The notes beneath the pieces are model-generated. The model saw nothing but the letters and a program-made list of their open reading frames with translations. It made no database searches and had not been told where the DNA came from. A DNA stretch of 64,000 nucleotides, from positions 9,258,256 to 9,322,255 of the forward strand of contig NC_034421.1 of assembly GCF_002078875.1 (NCBI RefSeq). Reading direction: 5' to 3'. This document shows, piece after piece, positions 50,901 through 62,446 of the stretch (position 1 is the first letter of the stretch; the number at the start of each line of letters is the position of its first letter). The translations under genes and the position numbers were made by a program. The DNA comes from Numida meleagris (Eukaryota > Chordata > Aves > Galliformes > Numididae).

Positions 50901-53206
50901 CAGCAGGAAGGATATTACTGCGCTGTTTCTCCCTCCACCTCAAGTTACTGCTACGCAGCAAGTCGGAGATGCTTTGGGCCTGTCACTAACTTGGCCTGTG
51001 TTCCTCCAGACCCTTCACCAAGCACAGAGGAGGCTCACACTCAGTGCCTCTGCTTGCCGCTCTCAGGATTTCACCTCTACCAGCATGTTTTGTTTCTTAA
51101 CTAAGCTGTTATATATCCCTGGTTTCTGGGGGCTGAAGGCTCAGACAAAGGCCATCAGTAACACTTGATACAGACACAGACATCACAGCTCATCCTACAC
51201 ATACCACAAGAAATCACTAGTCACTGTGCAGATGTATTTGCATGTCTCCAAAAGGTGTTGTACAAACACCAGTAAAATCCAGATAAGTACTTTATGTTTT
51301 GAACTAGCATACCACTTTCCGCCATGGGAGCTAAACTGCTTTGTACGCTAATTGAATCCTGTGAGGTACCACACCTGACGACAGGAAAGGATTTGGTAGC
51401 ACTTCAGAAAAACCCTACGAGGCTCAGTCTTCCCTGGAACCTAAGAGTACCAGCACAGAGCTGGATTCCAGCCTCTGAAAAGGTCCCCACTGCCTGCAAC
51501 GTGCAGCCTCACCCACTCCTGCCCTTGGCCTTGCCCTTCCCAGTACCAGCCACACACCCAGCACAGCATCACCATGAAGATTAAGAGAATGCAAAGCAGA
51601 TGTCCTTTCTCCACTTCCTCACTTCTGGAGCTGCCTACTGACAGCATTGCTGCTCCCTCCAGAAGCCGGAGGAGGCTCCCCTCTTGCCCTTGCGCATAGA
51701 GATACACACGATAGCTTGATTCTGCTGACTCCACCGCTTCCGATAACGGAAAAGATCCTGAAAAGATCTGCGTTTCTGGCCAGATATGCAAGACACAAAA
51801 TATGAAACAAAGCAATCCTCCCAATAGCCAGTGGTGGTGGTATAGCTGTAATAGAAACCTAAGTGTCCTGATATCCAGCTGTCTTTAACAGCTTTTCCTC
51901 CGTTATCATCAGTATGCATGCGATCCCCAGACTTCTCTTAACCTGACCTCCCTCCAGTTAGCTTTCCCCAAATCTTTGAAACCATGCTGCTCCAGTTTTC
52001 CAGTCTCAGCTGCAAGGCACATTCTTTTCAGGTGAAACCTCACACAGAAGTATGGCATTATGGGTATAGGATGGTTCTCACATAATCAACTGCTGTGCTG
52101 AGATCCTGCTTCTCAGGTTGCTTTCAGGCAGAACTATTTATCTTGGGAGAACACTGTGTTATCATACCTCATTTTTTTTTCTTAACATCTCTGCATTTTA
52201 TCACATAGCTCCCCGCTCCCTCAAAAACGGCTTCCAGTGAATTCTCACCCTTTACTACAGAAAGTTTAATTGATAAAAGTTCAGTGAGACATTTGGGCTG
52301 CCATAAGAGAAACAACAGTAAGGACCCCTGTAGACATGTGCAACTGTTTTATGTTGTGCTACTCAATCCAGCAAGGTGCCCCCAGAGCTGTCCAGGGCCT
52401 TTCCATCCCTTCTACTGCTGCACATCTGTCAACCATTCCACTCAAGGCATTTCTGTTACTCATTCTCATTTCCAAGAAGTGACCTGAATTTTCTATGTTC
52501 CCTTCAAGTATTCCATAAAAAACAACAATGGTTTTAATAGATGTATGGTATTACTAATACGTGGCTAAGGCAGAAGCTCTCTGACACCATGAGGATGAGG
52601 CAGAGGGGAAAGAGGAAGTGGTAGATGAAGACACCAGAGTAAAGGAACTCACTGTGGCCATGCAGGTGGCACAGTGGCAAGCACTCAAGGGCAGCAGTGA
52701 TTGCTAATGTAAAACAGCTAATGACACAAAATAAGTCTCTTATTAGTGCACTGGGAGCAGAAAAATGCTGCCTCCTGCAGGAAAGCAGATCAAGGACTCT
52801 CTAATATAGGTCTCTAACTTTGAGGGTTTGCTTCCTCTGTTTAAAGATACAGCCTTAAAATTGATCTCTTTATCTCTTAGAGACCAGTTCCTTCCTGTCC
52901 TCATAATGCCAGCATGGGAAGCTGCAGAAGACATGTTTTTAGTACAGAAAAAGTTGTCATAGATGTGACATAAATCGAATGTAGAATCGATTTTACTAAT
53001 GTATACAGATCAAACCTTACACAAACACCTGAAATACCCCTTTCAATAAATCCAGCCTATCCAAAAAATGCCTGGTTCCCACAGGGTCATGTCAGTCAGG
53101 ATCAGAGTCCAAATTCCCTGGCAGAAAGTGATCCCTCTTTCTGCTCTCCTTCTTCCAACAGTAACATTACAATAGATCTTACCAAGCCTTAAAAGCTGTT
53201 CAAAGA
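47966..53206. other. Non-coding interval
   Basis: No recognisable gene. A purine-rich patch lies at about 48208-48390, and a GC-richer patch at 50160-50830 has short open frames only. The longest frame (127 codons, minus, 51441-51824) has no known domain and is overlapped by other frames. Confidence 0.6.
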
Positions 53207-53600
53207 AATGCAGCATGTAGAAATCCCTTTGGATTCACAAAGGGTAATCATGCTGGACCAACCTTATAATCTTCTATGATGAAATGGCTGGCCTGGTAGA
53301 TGAGGGGAGAGCAATTGGATATAGTCTATCTGGGCTTCGGTAAGGCTTTTGGCCTTACTGTCTTATGGGAGCCTTACTGTCTCCCATAAGATCCATCCAC
53401 ATAGATAAGCTGCTAATGTATGGGCTGGCTGGGCAGACAGTGAGGCAGATTGCAAACTGGCTCAGTAGCCAAGGCCAGAGGGTAGTGGTCAGTGGCACAA
53501 AGCTTAGCTGGAGGTCAGTAACTAGCAGCATGCTCCAGGGGTCAACACTTGGTCCAGTTCTCTTTAACATCATTAATGATGTGGACGATCATTAATGGCA
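53207..53600 (+). mobile_element. CR1-type retrotransposon, reverse-transcriptase remnant
   Basis: In shifting frames, the + strand translates to C-terminal CR1 reverse-transcriptase motifs. FYDEMAGLVDEGRA comes first. A 76-residue open piece from 53365 follows, carrying [34 protein letters not shown], and [17 protein letters not shown]. The copy is dead: a base is missing around 53242, the frame shifts again near 53312, and a short duplication interrupts it at 53352-53390. It lacks the rest of ORF2 and a clear CR1 3' tail. It is the only large internal CR1 piece in the window. Confidence 0.88.
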
Positions 53601-56600
53601 GTGGTAAATAAATCATACTGCTTTGGACTTGTTTGGTAACTACGAACCTTTTGACACTACTCTCAAACTAATATTGCTGGGCATCCTGGGAGTGGTTCCA
53701 CATCATCGCCATTTTTCAGCGATGTTTACTGTCTGTCTTACACACAAAGAGCTCACGTGTTTTCCTTCCCTGTGCAGATTTTAGCCTTGGATCCTGAAGA
53801 CTGCATCACACCCACACTTCTTTGCTGCTCTCTCATCACTGTTCATGCCAGACTGCCTGGTAGCACAACCTGCTCTGTAATGCACCAGGATAAATATGAC
53901 GTAACATTGCTAATTCCAAGAAAAAGCACCTTTATGCAGCCTTATCTGGGCTGTATTTACACAGGATGACAGCACCTACGCGGTGTAATCCCAGCAGATG
54001 TATGTAACTGTTGACACACATCATAATTATCAGACCACAAACAAACTATTCTATATCCTGATTGTACAGTGCTGCCAAACTTTCTATCAAGCTTCTTAGG
54101 AAACCCTTCTACTCCCAACAACAACTTAGAGAGCCAAGAAGTGTAATCACTATTAGAATGAACTCAGTTTAAAATACATATGGGAACTACTCGGGCTGAG
54201 AAACCAAACTCTGTAAATAGAGATGTCTGAAATATCTAGAAATGTTTGGGTAACAAGACTGCAGTAGCTTCCAGGGGAATTTAAATTAACTATTAGTATT
54301 CTTAACACAACTTTGCAGCAAAAATAGTTCCTTAGGAAAGCAAAGGAAGGGAAACTTGACAGAGTGCTGGGTGGCCCAGGAAGCAGCAGAGTGGCAGCTG
54401 GCTGAGGATACAACATCTTATCTCATCAGGACACCTTCTTTCTGATCAAAGTGATGTGCACTTTATTAAAAGAGGCTTTTTGCAGTTGTCTGAACAGCCT
54501 TCCAGGTTTTTTAATCAATGACTCAATAAAGGACTAAATACAGAGAGATGGCCAGACACTGATTGGCTTTGAGGCAAGTAATAAAAATTAATAGACTAGC
54601 CATACTTCATGAGACAGCAGTTAGAGGACCACCAAGAAACTGTGCAGTATTAAAACATCCTCAGGAGCCATATTAGCTCAAGCTAACTTGCTGTGCAGTG
54701 TGCTGAGCCCAAGAATCAACCTGGGCTCCACAGCATGCGTCTGCACAGTGATGCATTAGGTCAGCACAGCCCACCCCAAGCAATACAACCCTAAACTTAG
54801 AGTGACCTACACACAGTTCACACTGGTTTCCTGACCAACACGTCATAGCTCCCGCTCAGTCAGAAGGAAATACCTCCTCGCAGATTTCACAGGACTTCTC
54901 TCAGATACTGTCACAGCATTTAGCATAACTGAGACTAAGCCTAAAGGGAATTTTCTGTGGACTTCAATAGAAGTATCAAGGCCTCTGCTGACACTCTGAA
55001 AAGCTGCCTCCCAGTCAGTGGTCCAACAAGGTAAAGGATACCAAGTTTACATCAAGATGCAGTCTTCAGGAAGCCACCCACTGACTTGGCTTGGTAGTTT
55101 ACGTGTAACAATTTTACTCAAAAGATTACTAAGATTAGAGTTGTTAGTTTTTTTTTTCCCCAGTGAATCCACTGGAGAAAGAAAAAGGCAAGACTCAAAT
55201 TACTTTTGTCAATTTGGGCTGTAAAAAAATAAGAGGAAAATGTACAAAATGCTCTTTTGTTTTGCTTCTTTGCTTTTCTTTTCCCCAACAAAGACACTCC
55301 ACTCAGGAACACCCAACAGACTGCACACGCGTTCAGAGGTGAATGCTGTCACACCTCTTGTGGACTGTGGTTTTATTTAGTATTTATCCCCCAAATACCA
55401 GTCTGTGGACATTCGTAGAGTTTAAATTCATTGAGACAGTATTTGGACACTGTTTGCTCATCAAACAGTATTTCACTCCACCACACAGAGTTCAAGCCAG
55501 GCTGCGGTACGTTGGATGAGATTTTTTGAGAAGTTATGAGAAATCCCATTAAAGCCTTTCTCAGTAACTTTCTGAACTTCTTGTTTTCCTGATTATCTGC
55601 CACATCCTACTGCCCTCCAAATTCTTGCCGCCTTCTTTCAGAAATTTCCCTCTAATCTAGTGGAAACTAAATTGCTTTTTAAAAAGAAGTGAGAGAAATA
55701 TACATACACGTGTGTGTATATCAAATATGCATGGGCTGAACTGGCTCATGCTTTCCACTCTCCAGCAGCTTTTCTGGCACAGTATCTCTCTGTCCTAAAA
55801 AGGTATCTGGGAAACATCCTTTGCATTACTGTCTGTGATTTCCGTTGGCTTATTTCCAATATCAAAAATAAAATGAGAAATGGGAAAGAAAAATAGTTCC
55901 TGTCTCAAAATTAATTCCTCCTTTTGCCCTTGCCTCCCCACCTAACCTCTAACTAATGCACGTATTCGGAAGTAAAATTGCACCTGGTGAGCATCTGTGT
56001 GGCTTCTACAGGGCAGGCAGCACCCAGCCCTTTTGTTCCCTTCCTTATCATAACCAAGTGTTGGCTCAAGCAGCCAGGGCTCCATATTTGCAAAGCATAA
56101 TTCTATGTCTCAGCATTGTCTTTGCAGTCTCATGCTTCATTACAAAACCCCGAGCCATACCAGCTTTAACAAAGAAATCCATTTCCCTGTGGCTCCAGGA
56201 ACAGACTGTCTAAACCTCCAGCTGTTCCCTGGCTTGGCATTATTTGGTTATCAGTGACCGGGGACTTGGTCATAAAGGCTGCACAGTCACATTTTCTTGT
56301 CCAACAGCAATTAAGAAAAGCAGATTTCACCACCTGATGAATCAGACACCGCTCCAGTGTTACCAAATGCTTCAGATGACCGAGAAATTATGCACTCATT
56401 TAACAGAATGAAAACAATTAGCAGAAACAGAAAGCGGATAGTCCCTCTTTGGGAAACGCTTCTTAGGGAATTTTGGTGATGTTATTAACCAGAAAGGAGG
56501 AAGCAGCAGCAATTTCAAAATCATTTAAAAAAAAATATGTTAATGAAGCCTCTACTGAACATAATCATTACTGTTAAGGCCAATCCACACAACTCCACCC

Positions 56601-56853
56601 ACACCAGATATACATCAACACCATAAGTCTCTTTAAATCTCACTAGCACTGTAAATCTGTAACCCAAACTCCAGATGGTAGGCCAAGCCACTCCCTGCAC
56701 AATTGTTTACCTTCTGCGCTTTGGGATGAGCCAACCCTTCTCAGGACACCTCTTATCTCCTCAGACTGTTATTTCCATCTTCTGGCTTCCCTAAATTCCG
56801 TTCCTCCTCCCATCCCAGGACAACCAGAAGCACACTGGGAAAACACGTAAGTG
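53601..56853. other. Non-coding interval between two CR1 pieces
   Basis: AT-rich sequence with no recognisable gene, RNA or named repeat. A phrase GGACTTCAATAGAAG near 54959 hints at an old amniote repeat but is too short to call. Confidence 0.55.
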
Positions 56854-57010
56854 ACCATAGAACGGCTTGGGTTGGAAAGAACCTTAACAATCATCTGATT
56901 CCAGCCCCCTGCCCTGGGCTGGCTGTCCCCACCAGCTCAGGCTGCCCAGGGCCCCATTCAGCCTGGCCTTGAACACTCCCGGGATGGGGCACCCACAGCT
57001 CATTGGCCCT
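56854..57010 (-). mobile_element. CR1 retrotransposon 3' fragment
   Basis: The + strand shows CATAGAACGGCTTGGGTTGG, then TCAGGCTGCCCAGGGCC and CCTGGCCTTGAACACTCC. This is the reverse complement of the standard CR1 3' region, whose forward reading includes AAGGCCAGGCTGAATGGGGC. It is about 155 bases and 5'-truncated; the upper limit is by eye. Confidence 0.87.
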
Positions 57011-59215
57011 CACCACACTGAAGTCTGTAGGGCAGATCTCACTGCTGCATTCAGGACGCAGGCAGCGCTGCACAAATGGCCTTGGCACACTCAAAAGACT
57101 GAACCAGTGAAAGAAAAGAGGTGACAGCTCACACAGCTCTGACTGGTCACGATCCCATTCTAGACAATTTTAAGTACAGCCATGCAGGATGCAGACAGGT
57201 CTTTTTGTTCTATGGGCCGTATGGGACTCTTGCTCCCCAGCAACTTTCATGTGTTGATTCTAATTACATGAGATCAGAAACCTGCTGCAATCAGAAAACC
57301 TCCACAGCATGCTGGTCCTTGGTTGCATGGATCTGCAGCTGCCTTCATAGTAAGGGCAAGAAGTGGGGAGGAGGATTTGAACTCATTAAGGGTTTGAAGG
57401 TGCTGGGCCATAAATCACATTATAGATATACTGATTTGATTTTAATACATATATTTAGTGACACCTAACCTGGGCTTCAGAGTCCTGAGTTTTAATACAG
57501 ATCACTAAATGAGGAGTTGGGTTCAAACAGGGATTACTAATCTACCTATGTCCAAATATGATTGTAGCCTAATGACCACTTACTGTTTTGTGCTTGATTT
57601 GTTTCTTTTTTTCAATTTTCTTTTCTTTCCTGGAATACAGGAATGATTATTTAAGCCTACAGTGGGCTACATCCAAACTACAAAAATTATGTTATTTCCA
57701 GGCTGGGATCCAGTCTGAAACAGTCAGCAGGTTTGTATTATTTGCTCACCTCCCCTTCAAAGTAGTTAAAATACTAATAAATATATAGATACCTAGTGCA
57801 TCTATGGTAATATCTAATCTAAACTCACCTCAAGTTTGTATTTAAGGATGAGAAACCAGAGAAGGTATCAGACTCATTAACTTATACATACGTACAAACC
57901 GTAGCTGCTTGAATGCTAATACCATTGCACTGTGTGTGGGCAGACAGAAGAAATTAAATCCAGTAGGCTGAGAAAGAATTAACTTTGGTATTCTAACATT
58001 GAAGGTGAAAGAAGGCTGCTTTCACAAAGCCACTGTGAACATTATCCTCTAATTAAGAGTTTCTGAACTAAAGAATCTTTAAAAATGCTATTATGATGAT
58101 TTAAAATGTGCTGAAGTAACACTAAACAGATCCAGTTCTTTCAGACAGACAGCAAGAACGCAGCCGGGGGAGAAAACAGGACTAGGTGAGGGAAAAGTAA
58201 TTAGTGTTCTTAGATGCCTCACTGGACAGAGCAGACAGCTTCAGCTCCTACGCATGGGCAAGGAAAAGTGCCTAGTGGCAGGGAGCAGTGTTTTCAGCTG
58301 TTGTATTTTCTAGTCTACACATAGGCATAAAAGTATTCTTCTGTGTCGTTTTTTTGCTCCCATGCATTTACAATATCATAAAGAAAATACATCCTACGGG
58401 TAAACACCACAAAAAGCTCAGGCTTACCAGGCTGCCCGCTTTAACTGCAGGCACAGCTCCAGCACGCAGAGCAGGGAAACACAGGCTCAGACTCCAGCAA
58501 ACACAGAGGAAGCTCTGCTCCCAGCACCCAAGGCTCTGCACACACAAACCTACAACCTCCCTGTGCCCCCAGGTGCTGCTCTGCCCAGCTGTGGCCTCTC
58601 TATCTGCCATTGGGTATCCATCCACAGCTCCACCTAACCCCCAGTTGATTAAAGTGAGTGGAGAAGTGCTTTCAGCTGCAGCATTACAGTCTGCCCATGC
58701 CTCCTTACCCACAAGTTAAAACAGTCTCTGTTCCTAGTCCTTTAAACAGTAAACACAAGACAGTGAGGTCTTTTTTTTTTTAATGATTATTTTTTAAACT
58801 GACGTTAGACTTTGCTTTTTCTCAGGGAAGTTCAGTGCTGACTTACAGCCAACCGGCCGTGCTGGGCAGCTGCCAGATGGCTGTATCACCTCTCAGAAGA
58901 GGTTTCCCTTTCTAGCTATCCCTGTTATTTACAGGCAAAAAGCAATGCATCAAAAAAGAAAAAAATAAATAAACCCAAACTCAGGGAAAAGGGAGGGGTA
59001 GCTTCAAGCTACTTGGGACTTCATTCAACTGCTGCCTGATAAGTATCTGCCAAGGTCTTTTTGAATAGCTTCTTAAAAAAGTTTCCAGGATTTGTATGTG
59101 TGTGTGTAGGGGGGTGAAATAGTCAGTTATTCATAGATCAGGAAGTCTGGAGATAAGGAAAAGCTTTAATTTCAAAACAAAAGAACACTTGGTCTAAAAA
59201 TCACCTGCAAAATAG
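57011..59215. other. Non-coding interval
   Basis: No recognisable gene. A GC-richer patch at 58420-58720 is open on both strands (143 codons +, 114 codons -) but shows no domain, so I read it as composition. Confidence 0.55.
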
Positions 59216-59245
59216 CCCTTCTGCTTCATTATTTTACTGAAAGCT
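59216..59245 (+). repeat. 30-bp perfect dispersed repeat, copy 1
   Basis: CCCTTCTGCTTCATTATTTT followed by ACTGAAAGCT occurs here and again at 61937-61966 in the same orientation, without mismatch. Flanks outside the 30 bases are unrelated. Family unknown. Confidence 0.9.
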
Positions 59246-59606
59246 GGAGAGGGAGTTGTTTTATTTGCTTGAAATGTTAACTTACTTTGGAAAGAGTGTT
59301 AAGGGTAGAAAGCAGGTGGAGGAGAAACCCAGTGCAGGCTTCTGCCTGTGTTTCCATGCAATTCCATGGCAAGGCCAGGAAATATTGGTGGAACTGATCC
59401 CTTGCTTTAAATTAGACAGCTGCTTGTGCGCATCGCAGAATGCTGCCAAAGTGCACTGCTTTCTTGCTTGGACTTTCTGAGAATAAACTTCATCTCACTG
59501 TGCTGCTTTCCCCTCCTCCTTCTCCTGCTGTGAAGGTTCCAGGTTAGCCAACGCCAGCCCAGTTTGCTGCTGCCTCTCGTCCTTCAAAGGCAGTGGTTGT
59601 GAAGAT

Positions 59607-59620
59607 GGGGGGGGGGGGGG
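59607..59620. repeat. Poly-G run of 14
   Basis: Fourteen consecutive G residues on the + strand. Such runs are prone to sequencing and assembly length errors. Confidence 0.95.
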
Positions 59621-61936
59621 ACTGCTCTGTCCTGCTCTACTCAACCCATCTCAGAGAAAAAATCACAAACAGATGAACTTAGCTGCGGCGGTAGCAGCAT
59701 CTGGTCAGCTGCTACCCAGCTGCAGGATGCGCTGCAGGCAGCTCAGGAGGGGTAGGTGGGTGGTGGGGAGCACTGAGGGTGTGTTTTGGGGTGGACTTTT
59801 CAGCATACATGCATATGCGTGGTGACAGTAGCGGTTGGACTGCTGGGACAGGGAGATATAGATGTGTCTGTACGGGTTTACAAAAGGCTGGAGGAGAAGC
59901 TGGGAAGCATACGACAAATCCACAGAAGATGAAATTTTGTATGGTCTGCTGTAAGCAGTACAGCTGCTCTCAGTACATTCATCAGCCACAAGTAACAGAG
60001 CCCTGTCTCTTTCTTAATTAGTCCTGGAAAAATTAATGATCATTTTAACTTGCTGTTTTAATTTCTACTGATAAACAAAAGATTGACTACTCAGGGATTG
60101 GCACCAGTAGCAATGCTTTGCTTCAGTAATCAGAAAAAGATTTAAAAAAACCCAACAAATAACCCCCAAGCTATCACTCAAAGTGAGAATCACCTGAACG
60201 TGCGCACTGAAGGTGCCCGTGTGCTCCTCGTTTGCCATCACATGCAGCCTCCATTAGTAGAAACATTAACTGCACTTGGTGGAAAGCTTAGGTCTGCTGA
60301 CCTTCTCTGTGAGACTAGATTTATATTCCTGTGCTCTTATAACGTCGTAAGACAGAAATGAAAAGCAAACATTAGGAAGAAAGCTATGGAATAATCAATG
60401 GCATTTCTGATAAAGACACACAAATCCAACAGAAGTAAAATTTCAACATTCTGTCCTTTGAATATACTCCATTTTGATTTAGCCAGTTATCTAGTAAGCA
60501 ATTAAACGTATTCCTTGTCATTAAAAATGGTCTTTTCATTGCAACCTGTAGCTCAGTTATCTTGTTTTGCAAGTATAGAGGAAAAATGGCAAGGCAGATA
60601 TAAACGTGGCAATTAACATCGGGTTTGCAGGTTAAAAACTCCCAACCCCAGTAAACAAGGCCTGCAGTCAGTTTTAATTTGAACGCTAAAGCTCTTTGCT
60701 AATTAAACTGCTTTTAGATTAACTGAACCATCGTAACACAAACTCTGGGGTTCAACGAGGCAGCTTCTAGGTTTGGACAAGTCTGGCATTCCTTCAATTG
60801 CAGAGAGAAACAGAGCCACCAGAACCCAACCATGAGGCTGCTTTGCATCACCAGGAGCAAGCAGGAAGGAGCAGTCGCACACCCTCCCCACATCGCTCTC
60901 ACTCCGGTGACTACCAGTTGTTGGCTGGGTGTTTTCCACGGAGACAGACTGGCCTCTACAGAGGCTGCACTGGACAATTTTTGCTGGCAGCTGAACAGAA
61001 TTACGCCATTCCCCAGCCAGCTCTTTGGCCAGTCGTGCCCAGAGCCCCAGTGACATCTTAAGTGTACTGAATTTAGATCTCGCTTAGAATTTTGTATATT
61101 ATTTATGAGAACAGATTGATTTTTCTCTTCTGTGAGGGAATAATATAGCATATAACAATGGGTTCCTCCCTTCCCTCTGTGCTGCTGGTAAAATAATCCC
61201 TACACAAAAACCGATGCATCACTGCCAGGAGCATGGCCCAGGTTGGACAGGCTGCCTCATTCTGTAGCTCCTGTCCCTGTCAGCGATTCATTAGGAACTC
61301 AAGGAGAGAAAAAAGGAACTTTGTGCTTCCTCTCCTGCTTGCTGTGAATACTACATTACAAACGTGTTTCATGTCATTCCAAAGCACATTAAAATTGAGA
61401 AGAAATGAAGCATGGAGTAGCATGGGAGTAGGTTTCTTCCTTCCTCTCACCATATACTATGCACGTTTGCTTTTTCTTAAGCTTACACTTGACATCCAAA
61501 AGACTTTTACACAATTTATGTTCATGCTTTCCTTTCATGGGATGAGGCTTCCCTTCTCATAAGGTGTTTTAATAAAACATCGCATGTTACAAGAAATACA
61601 GACTTGCAAAGTGGGACTATGGCAGAATTTGCGTCCCTGCTTTCAGAACTGTGATGCTGATTGTCCGAATCTGCTGAATAACTATTCAGTCTAGGAGGTG
61701 CTCCAGCTCCAGATGCCCCTTTTGGCTTTAGTTCAACACATTTTAAAGTGTGCTCAGTTCAGCATCCCCCCAGGCAGCGCTGGGTCTGGATCTGTCTCAG
61801 AGGGTGGGATTATAGCTAGGAGTGGATTCACTCCCCTGGAGCATCTGGTTCTTTACAATCTGTTGCTCATCAACCATTTCCCAAGAAGGCATTTGATCTT
61901 CATTCAAAGCAGCCGCTGTCCCTTAGCCTATCTGAC

Positions 61937-61966
61937 CCCTTCTGCTTCATTATTTTACTGAAAGCT
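61937..61966 (+). repeat. 30-bp perfect dispersed repeat, copy 2
   Basis: The second identical copy of the unit at 59216-59245, 2721 bases downstream, same orientation. Confidence 0.9.
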
Positions 61967-62342
61967 TATCTAGACTTTCTGTTAATGAGGTGCTCTCTGT
62001 TTCTGCCCCTGTTTTGTCCCTGCTTTCAACGATGAAGACATGAGTGTGGCCCTCCTCTCCCTCAAGGAACATGGCTCAAGCTATAGCAATAAGCGGTGCG
62101 AAAGAGAACAAAGATGAGCTGAGGACAAAGTGAGGTTTGCTCTGATCCTTCTGGGGAAATAAAAGCTGCAGAAGCTAGTTTGAATTGGGAGCCATTTAAA
62201 AAATGTCAGAGAATAAATTTTTTCTAATTTTTTTTTAAAAGTGCATTTTGAAAGCAGAAGAGGATCAATTTTTTATTCCATAGAAATGTTTTTACTTATT
62301 TAAACCATTTGGAAATATTTAATATCTTCCTTTCTGCTTCAG

Positions 62343-62446
62343 AACTTGAGAAGAGCGAGTTATATTTAAACCAGTGCCCCACCGTTCCCTGCAGCAGGGA
62401 AATGCAGCGAGTCCAAGAACCTGAAAGTGAAACTCATGGTCCCATT
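62343..62446 (+). other. Candidate internal exon of an unknown + strand transcript
   Basis: A strong acceptor (TATCTTCCTTTCTGCTTCAG, ending at 62342) and a strong donor (GTAAGT at 62447) bracket 104 bases that are open in one frame. That frame begins ELEKSELYLNQCPTVPCSRE. The exon end ATT before GTAAGT is not optimal. I recognise no protein family and see no partner exon, so this may be chance or part of a long non-coding RNA. Confidence 0.25.

Larger units (their letters stand above)
59246..62342. other. Non-coding interval, with poly-G run and repeat copy 2
   Basis: No recognisable gene. Overlapping open frames at 60703-61151 (up to 145 codons, minus) are matched by frames on the other strand and show no known domain. 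Confidence 0.55.

Noticed and set aside
57841..57900. Possible reverse MIR relic (GGATGAGAAACCAGAGAAGG)
   Set aside because: Only one short block fits; the rest does not follow the consensus.
58288..58719. 143-codon + strand frame with a hydrophobic start resembling a signal peptide
   Set aside because: The rest is low-information Pro/Ala/Ser/Leu sequence from a GC-rich patch, with an equal frame on the other strand.
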